From NCBI RefSeq assembly GCF_022230925.1, contig NZ_JAKKFH010000045.1, positions 310,001-374,000 of the forward strand: a stretch of 64,000 bases of DNA, given 5' to 3'. Origin of the DNA: Micromonospora alfalfae. Lineage in GTDB: Bacteria; Actinomycetota; Actinomycetes; Mycobacteriales; Micromonosporaceae. A program made the translations under genes and the position numbers. The notes beneath the pieces are model-generated. The model saw only the letters and a program-made list of their open reading frames with translations. It searched no databases and had not been told where the DNA came from. Positions 62,401-64,000 of this stretch are shown one piece after another. Positions within the stretch are counted from its first letter, which is position 1; every line of letters starts with the position of its first letter.

Positions 62401-62611
62401 GCGTGTCCCGGCCCTCGACGGTGCCGGTGTAGACGGTCACGTCGACGGCGGACGGGGCGGCGCGGGCCACGGCGACCTCCAGCGCGCGCTCGGCGGTGCG
62501 GGTGACCAACAGGGTGCAGGTACCCAGCACTGTCGCGCCGATCGTGACGACCCCGAGGAGGGCCGCCAGCAACGGCCACTGCGCGCGGGCGCGCCGGCTG
62601 ACCAGCCTCAT
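59447..62611 (-). CDS. FtsX-type ABC transporter permease
   Basis: A 1054-residue permease. It opens with RRARAQWPLLAALLGVVTIG and shows the usual FtsX layout: a large external domain, three helices, a middle helix set, a second external domain and a last three-helix FtsX module near the C-terminus (VTRLRGLGMSRRGIRAVLLG). It lies 7 bases after the upstream ATPase gene. Together with the 919-residue permease it could form a heterodimeric exporter, substrate unknown. Confidence 0.88.
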   Translation of the reverse strand: MRLVSRRARAQWPLLAALLGVVTIGATVLGTCTLLVTRTAERALEVAVARAAPSAVDVTVYTGTVEGRDTPSVAADTRTVVASTLAPFPVTTTARASTVLRALPPGLATGTTVPAQAYLSGLDDLPARSELVTGRWPQHPGDAVLLESTAQLLGLTPGRRVRLGAELAHAPVPPIDVLVVGVVRPLPARGWDRDPLATAGSAAGYRDGRFMQPVNAYGPFLVDLADLVTTGATVDRMEVTAHPDLSHSNRHDLETVVEAVDGVDRRLAGTLGDRVQLARVASELPATLRSADDQRHVTAAAVLAIAVLGGVLAATALVLAGRLTTGIRADETALRSALGASRRQLAATATVEAGFVAAVAAALAIPASSALHAGLTHLPPLDGAGLTVRPAVVGAQVLAVVGGALVLAAVLIVLAIRPVPAASDQRTRRELLARSGADLMLAVFAAAGWWQLYAQPTDASPRADAVRMLAPALLLTAGAALALRVVLPALRGADRLAYRARGLAFPLAVAEAARRPQAVAAGLLVGLACAAGTFGLAFDDTWHQSQRDQAALAVGTDLALTLSTAPVAGDGAVLSAATAGAVSPALDRGTAVGQWLGSAGDAPRLVAVDTTRADALLRGRLDNDRGWADVGATLAPPTRVNGLAVPAGAPLVLSGTAAGDTPPVVTPRLMLQDATGLRTACTGPAVPLDGREFRLPACATADGLRLVAVALPVTADAGGGPVAVAVTLTVPPAGPAEDPTDGSDWTATSAPPIPSRLRDPTVMVSATPTGTTLRMAATVDLGGVEDAARTLVATAFPDPGPVPVAVSARFASEVGVESGSQLSVTVGITPVPVVVTEVVPAVPSAPGAVAVLADLDTLSRARAVTGDLTFPVDAWWVGHPAGPGAAERATALHLGAVATREAETARLIGGPLLAGLPAALRLIVPAAALLLLAGVVLHVTCDLQARAVEVTRLRGLGMSRRGIRAVLLGQHAGVLLPVLAAGAAVGALATRVVAPLLVRSETGAAPVPATQAHWPWPAEAALLAVLLAGCMLAVAVVVTVQVRRADATHLRVAP

Positions 62612-62618
62612 CGTCGCG

Positions 62619-63341
62619 TCACCGGGCGTCCGGCGCGGGCGCGTACGGTTGCCCGGCAGCCTGTTCGTCGAGGTGTCCGTCGTGGATGCGGATCACCCGG
62701 TCGGCCAGGGCCATCATCACCGCGTCGTGCGTCGACACCAGTACGGTGACGCCCTCGGATTCCACTATGCCGCGCAGCAGGGCCATCACCGACAGGCCGG
62801 TCTCGGCGTCCAGTTGCCCGGTGGGCTCGTCGGCGAGCAGAAGCTGGGGCGAGGCGGCCAACGCGCGGGCGATCGCCACCCGCTGCTGCTGGCCGCCGGA
62901 CAACTCTGCCGGGCGCTGCCGGGCGTGGTCGGCCAGACCGATCAGCTCCAGCAGCAACTCGACCCGCCGCTCGCGCTCGGTCGGGGCGACGCGGGCCATC
63001 CGCAGCGGGGCGGCGACGTTCTCCGCGGCCGACAGCACCGGGATCAACCCGAAGCTCTGGAAGACGTACGACACCTTCTCGCGTCGCAGCCGGGACAGGC
63101 CGTCCTCGTCGAGGGCGGTGACGTCGGTGCCGTCGACGTGCACGGTGCCGGCGTCCGGGCGGTCCAGGCCGCCGATGACGTTGAGCAGGGTGGTCTTGCC
63201 CGAGCCGGACCGGCCGACGAGCGCCACCATCGATCCGGCGGCCACGTCGAACGACACGCCGTTCAGTGCGTGTACGACTGTCGGCCCGGTGCGGAAGCGC
63301 CGGTGTACGCCGCGCACGCTCAGCATCGGCTCGCTGCTCAT
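62619..63341 (-). CDS. MacB/LolD-type ABC ATPase
   Basis: A 240-residue ATPase: Walker A LVGRSGSGKTTLLNVIGGLD, Q-loop SYVFQSFGLIPVL, signature LSGGQQQRVAIARALAASPQ, Walker B LLLADEPTGQLDAETG and H-loop VLVSTHDAVMM. It overlaps the stop of the upstream ATPase gene by ATGA. Confidence 0.94.
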   Translation of the reverse strand: MSSEPMLSVRGVHRRFRTGPTVVHALNGVSFDVAAGSMVALVGRSGSGKTTLLNVIGGLDRPDAGTVHVDGTDVTALDEDGLSRLRREKVSYVFQSFGLIPVLSAAENVAAPLRMARVAPTERERRVELLLELIGLADHARQRPAELSGGQQQRVAIARALAASPQLLLADEPTGQLDAETGLSVMALLRGIVESEGVTVLVSTHDAVMMALADRVIRIHDGHLDEQAAGQPYAPAPDAR

Positions 63342-64000
63342 TCGCCGCTTCCCGAGTCGGGGTGGATCGTGATGTGGTCGGGTTCCAGGGCCAGCCGGAC
63401 CCGTCGGGTCAGCGCCAGCGCCTGGCGGAACTCGCGGGGCACCTGGACCCGCCCGGCCCGGTCCATCACCGCGTACTCCTCGGCGATCATGTGCGTGTCG
63501 CCCTCCGCGTCGGTGGTGCTGCGGCGCAGCACCTCGCTGCTGGTACGCCCATCCCGGATCGCGATGGTCCGTTCGACCTGGCCGCTGACCTCCGGATCGT
63601 GGGTCACCACCACCACCGTCACGCCGTAGCGCCGGTTGACGTCCCGCAGCACGCCGAAGACCTCGGCGGACGTGGCGGCGTCCAGCTCGCCGGTCGGCTC
63701 GTCGGCGAGCAGGACCTGCGGCTGGTTGGCCAGCGCCACAGCGATCGCGACCCGCATCTGCTGCCCGCCGGAGAGTTGCCCGGGGCGGCGGTCGGCGCAG
63801 CCGGCGACACCGAGGCTGTCCAGCAGTTCGGCGGCGCGCTCCCGGCGTTCCTGCTTCGCGGTACGGGCAGCCGTCATCGGCAGGTCCACCATCTCCCGCG
63901 CGGTCAGGTAGGGGATCAGGTTGCTCGCGGTCTGCTGCCGTACGAACCCGACGGTGTGCCGCCGGTAGGCCACCCGGTCCGCGCGGGACATCGTCAGCAG
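63338..64000 (-). CDS. ABC ATPase with C-terminal AbrB-like tail, 5' end outside window
   Basis: The visible part contains Q-loop VGFVRQQTASNLIP, signature LSGGQQMRVAIAVALANQPQ, Walker B VLLADEPTGELDAATS and H-loop VVVVTHDPEVSG; Walker A must lie beyond the window end, where the frame stays open. After the ATPase, the last about 50 residues (AVMDRAGRVQVPREFRQALA then RRVRLALEPDHITIHPD) resemble an AbrB/SpoVT swapped-hairpin strand set, which is odd for an exporter ATPase. This is the second ATPase of the MacB-like cassette. Confidence 0.85.
   Translation of the reverse strand: MLTMSRADRVAYRRHTVGFVRQQTASNLIPYLTAREMVDLPMTAARTAKQERRERAAELLDSLGVAGCADRRPGQLSGGQQMRVAIAVALANQPQVLLADEPTGELDAATSAEVFGVLRDVNRRYGVTVVVVTHDPEVSGQVERTIAIRDGRTSSEVLRRSTTDAEGDTHMIAEEYAVMDRAGRVQVPREFRQALALTRRVRLALEPDHITIHPDSGSGE

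Overview
The window is high-GC actinobacterial DNA. The gene content points to Micromonosporaceae, most likely a Micromonospora-like soil organism: ECF sigma/anti-sigma pairs, a mycothiol-type DinB/maleylpyruvate isomerase family protein, a CebR-type cellobiose regulon, a GH9 cellulase with actinobacterial accessory modules, BsaP next to BioB, and a DUF6458 protein. Assignment to genus is inference. Genes are densely packed on both strands and many neighbours overlap by ATGA or GTGA.

Region by region. 1-5.2 kb: small stress and metabolic genes, a 3-methyladenine-type glycosylase, and an ECF sigma / zinc anti-sigma / secreted lipoprotein group. 5.4-12.6 kb: a tight minus-strand operon transcribed HerA - SbcD/Mre11 - SbcC/Rad50 - NurA - spermidine-synthase-like protein. 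This is the archaeal-style DNA end-resection set in a bacterium and is the most striking system here. 12.8-15.6 kb: a SigE-family sigma factor with a membrane partner, a RibD-C-type reductase coupled to a 39-residue Cys-rich micro-protein, and a pRiA4b ORF-3 family protein. 15.7-21.6 kb: a complete cellobiose operon (cebEFG, a GH1 beta-glucosidase, cebR) with two CebR-type operators around a good promoter. 21.6-22.0 kb: a repeat-rich spacer. 22.0-31.0 kb: acyl-CoA dehydrogenase plus phosphotransferase, a 2-oxo acid decarboxylase, two ACT-domain paralogues and an aldehyde dehydrogenase. 31.0-34.4 kb: a modular GH9 cellulase preceded by a third CebR-type operator, so cellulose attack and cellobiose uptake appear to be one regulon. 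34.4-38.8 kb: DUF488, GNAT, and the biotin genes bsaP-bioB facing bioF-bioD. 38.9-42.9 kb: a two-component system facing an ABC exporter. 43-51 kb: polysaccharide deacetylase, P450, methyltransferase, M36-type metalloprotease and regulators. 51.5-55.7 kb: two related tRNA clusters (Gly-Cys-Val and Gly-Val) bracketing regulators and an oxidoreductase. 55.7-64 kb: a lipoprotein and a large MacB/FtsX-type ABC exporter cassette that runs off the window end.

Functional links: extracellular GH9 cellulase makes cello-oligosaccharides, CebE captures them, CebFG import them (an ATPase such as MsiK must be encoded elsewhere), the GH1 enzyme cleaves them, and CebR senses them. The HerA/NurA/SbcCD genes would cooperate in double-strand-break end processing.
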